Source: Dehalococcoidia bacterium
Lineage (GTDB): Bacteria; Chloroflexota; Dehalococcoidia; Dehalococcoidales; W111
DNA: 50,904 bases
Assembly (NCBI GenBank): GCA_011191985.1
Contig: DUEU01000074.1
Span: forward strand, 1 to 50,904
Direction: 5' to 3'
Shown here: positions 49,751 through 50,904 of the stretch, in pieces
Numbering within the stretch: the first letter of the stretch is position 1
How the letters are laid out: every line of letters begins with the position of its first letter
The notes under the pieces: model-generated
Told to the model about the DNA's origin: nothing
The model's database searches: none
Seen by the model: only the letters and a program-made list of their open reading frames with translations
Made by a program: the position numbers and the translations under genes

Positions 49751-50611
49751 CTACAGGTTCTCTATCACCAGCGGCAAGAAGCTCAGCCCCCCGAGGACAA
49801 AGCAGAACTTCCAGAACTGAATCCGGTTGGCGATTCTCAGCAGGGCACCAACCGTCAGTATCCCGAAGAGGAAGGCAGTTACGGTACCGCCGAGGTACGC
49901 CGGACTAAAATCAACGCCGCCGATTACACCCAGCCCCACCACTGCCGCCAGTAGGACGGGAATACTCATCAGAAAGCTCATTCTTATGGCATATCTGGCC
50001 TCACATCCCCGAAAGAGAAGGGCAGATACGGTAAGGCCGGACCGGCTCAGCCCGGGCAGTACCGAAAAGGCCTGGACCACACCAAGTAAAATGGCATCCT
50101 TTATGCCCACCCGGGTTTTGGTACCCGAGACCCTGGCGGCGTATTTCTGCAGCAGCCCGGTTACTATCAGAAAGATGCCGATAACGGCCATGGCGATACT
50201 GGCCATAGTAAAGGTGACGGTGAGGCCCGCGGTTAATGTTATCAGGTTATCGTTCAGGACTTCTTCCTGGTTCAGGCCCAGGATTATCATGGGGGCGCCG
50301 ATAATGCCGGTCAGCAGGCTGGCAATAATTAAAAAAGTGGTTATCGTGTCCCATTCCGAGCGGTTGCCAGTGCCCAGTCTCTTGAAATACTGCGGAAGGT
50401 TGCCCAGTATGGCCATGACGTCCTTTCTGAAATAGACCAGGGCGGCCAGCACGGTACCAGTGTGCAGCCATATCGAGATTAGAACGGCTTCGGCCGGTGT
50501 CTTTTGAAAGAAGTTCAGCAGAATAAGGGTGTTGATACCCTCACTGCTTACTGGCAGCCATTCGGCTATACCCTGGACTGCTCCCAGGACCAGACCTTGC
50601 CAGAATGTCAT
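49751..50611 (-). CDS. uppP: Undecaprenyl-diphosphatase
   Basis: The 286-residue membrane enzyme removes a phosphate from undecaprenyl diphosphate, recycling the lipid carrier for cell-wall precursors. The signature GAVQGIAEWLPVSSEG (residues 10-25) and the second motif VLPGLSRSG are present in an otherwise hydrophobic 7-8 helix protein. This suggests a lipid-linked surface polymer even if peptidoglycan is absent, as in Dehalococcoides. It is convergent with galE. A long hairpin lies upstream of its start. Confidence 0.95.
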   Translation of the reverse strand: MTFWQGLVLGAVQGIAEWLPVSSEGINTLILLNFFQKTPAEAVLISIWLHTGTVLAALVYFRKDVMAILGNLPQYFKRLGTGNRSEWDTITTFLIIASLLTGIIGAPMIILGLNQEEVLNDNLITLTAGLTVTFTMASIAMAVIGIFLIVTGLLQKYAARVSGTKTRVGIKDAILLGVVQAFSVLPGLSRSGLTVSALLFRGCEARYAIRMSFLMSIPVLLAAVVGLGVIGGVDFSPAYLGGTVTAFLFGILTVGALLRIANRIQFWKFCFVLGGLSFLPLVIENL

Positions 50612-50662
50612 CTTTTGCCGCCTTTGCTCAGTATGTCGGTGGCTGTTATTGCCGCAAGGGAA

Positions 50663-50718
50663 TTTCCAGGACGGGGCGGTTTGGTGGTTAAGATGTTTCT
50701 CTCCGCCCCGCCTGGAAA
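50663..50718. repeat. Long GC-rich inverted repeat
   Basis: TTTCCAGGACGGGGCGG (50663-50679) pairs with CCGCCCCGCCTGGAAA (50703-50718), leaving one bulged A and a 23-base loop. It lies 52 bases upstream of uppP and may fold in its leader RNA. No T-run follows on either strand. Confidence 0.6.
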
Positions 50719-50873
50719 GTAAGGTTATAGTACTGCGGCTCCATTGTCAAATAATCGGGGTGTTTGCGGGCTGAGGACTGTTGATGGGAGAGAGTTGGCG
50801 ATGCAACTAACCAGATGACTTTTTTTTCGTTATATATAGCGAGAGGTTGACTTAATTCTGGAGGTGAGTATAG

Positions 50874-50904
50874 ATGCTTATAATGGCTATTCCGCTGGCA
50901 ATGA
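50874..50904 (+). CDS. Start of a gene running off the right edge
   Basis: An ATG at 50874 with GGAGGTGAG 6 bases upstream opens a frame reading MLIMAIPLAM to the end of the window. The ten hydrophobic residues suggest a membrane segment or signal, but nothing more can be said. Confidence 0.5.
   Translation, partial: MLIMAIPLAM

Overview
The window looks like a chromosomal segment of a strictly anaerobic bacterium. Gene content points to class Dehalococcoidia (Chloroflexota) or a close relative: four family III (CaiB/BaiF) CoA-transferases, two tungsten/molybdenum aldehyde ferredoxin oxidoreductases, a membrane formate dehydrogenase with its own Tat genes, an acyl-CoA dehydrogenase, an enoate-reductase-type flavoprotein and a DUF1385 protein, with no aerobic respiratory genes. 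This placement is inferred from gene content, not from a marker phylogeny.

Layout. 1-5.8 kb: end of a cold-shock gene, an AT-rich orphan gene, a 5' half of tRNA-Trp, hisS, pckA, two small unknown genes and tRNA-Arg(CCU). 6.1-9.5 kb (+): crotonase, DUF35 zinc ribbon/OB protein, SCP2-type thiolase and 3-hydroxyacyl-CoA dehydrogenase. 9.5-19.2 kb (-): a flavoprotein remnant, two CoA-transferases, an AOR with its ferredoxin, an internally duplicated protein, an acyl-CoA dehydrogenase and an old-yellow-enzyme-type reductase. An MmgE/PrpD gene is divergent from these at 19.6 kb. Together they could activate an unknown acid to its CoA thioester, oxidise it and cleave it, with the AOR exchanging electrons between an acid/aldehyde couple and ferredoxin. 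The substrate cannot be read from sequence.

21-29 kb: hemerythrin-like and tandem ferritin-like proteins, DksA-type zinc finger, lspA, rluD, small membrane proteins, gltX and a third CoA-transferase. 28.9-36.1 kb (-): a seven-gene formate dehydrogenase/Tat cluster (fdhA, fdhB, fdhI, fdhE, tatA, tatA, tatC). fdhA is split by an in-frame UGA that is best read as selenocysteine, with a SECIS-like hairpin just downstream and a Tat signal at its N-terminus. A promoter and a terminator-like leader hairpin lie upstream. 36.4-41.5 kb: zinc-ribbon protein, tRNA-Gln(CUG), a second AOR and a cytosolic molybdopterin oxidoreductase. 41.8-44.7 kb: a fourth CoA-transferase and an acyl-CoA carboxyltransferase. 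44.7-50.9 kb: hisA, hisI, DUF1385, rpmE, rpmA, rplU, coaE, galE, uppP and the first codons of another gene.

The most interesting points are: the Sec-formate dehydrogenase whose FeS motif has Asp in place of one Cys; a dispersed two-hairpin repeat whose end supplies the ribosome-binding sites of hisA and hisI; apparent non-canonical start codons for hisA (ATA) and rplU (ATT); and an adjacent pair of family III CoA-transferases in which only one keeps the catalytic Asp.
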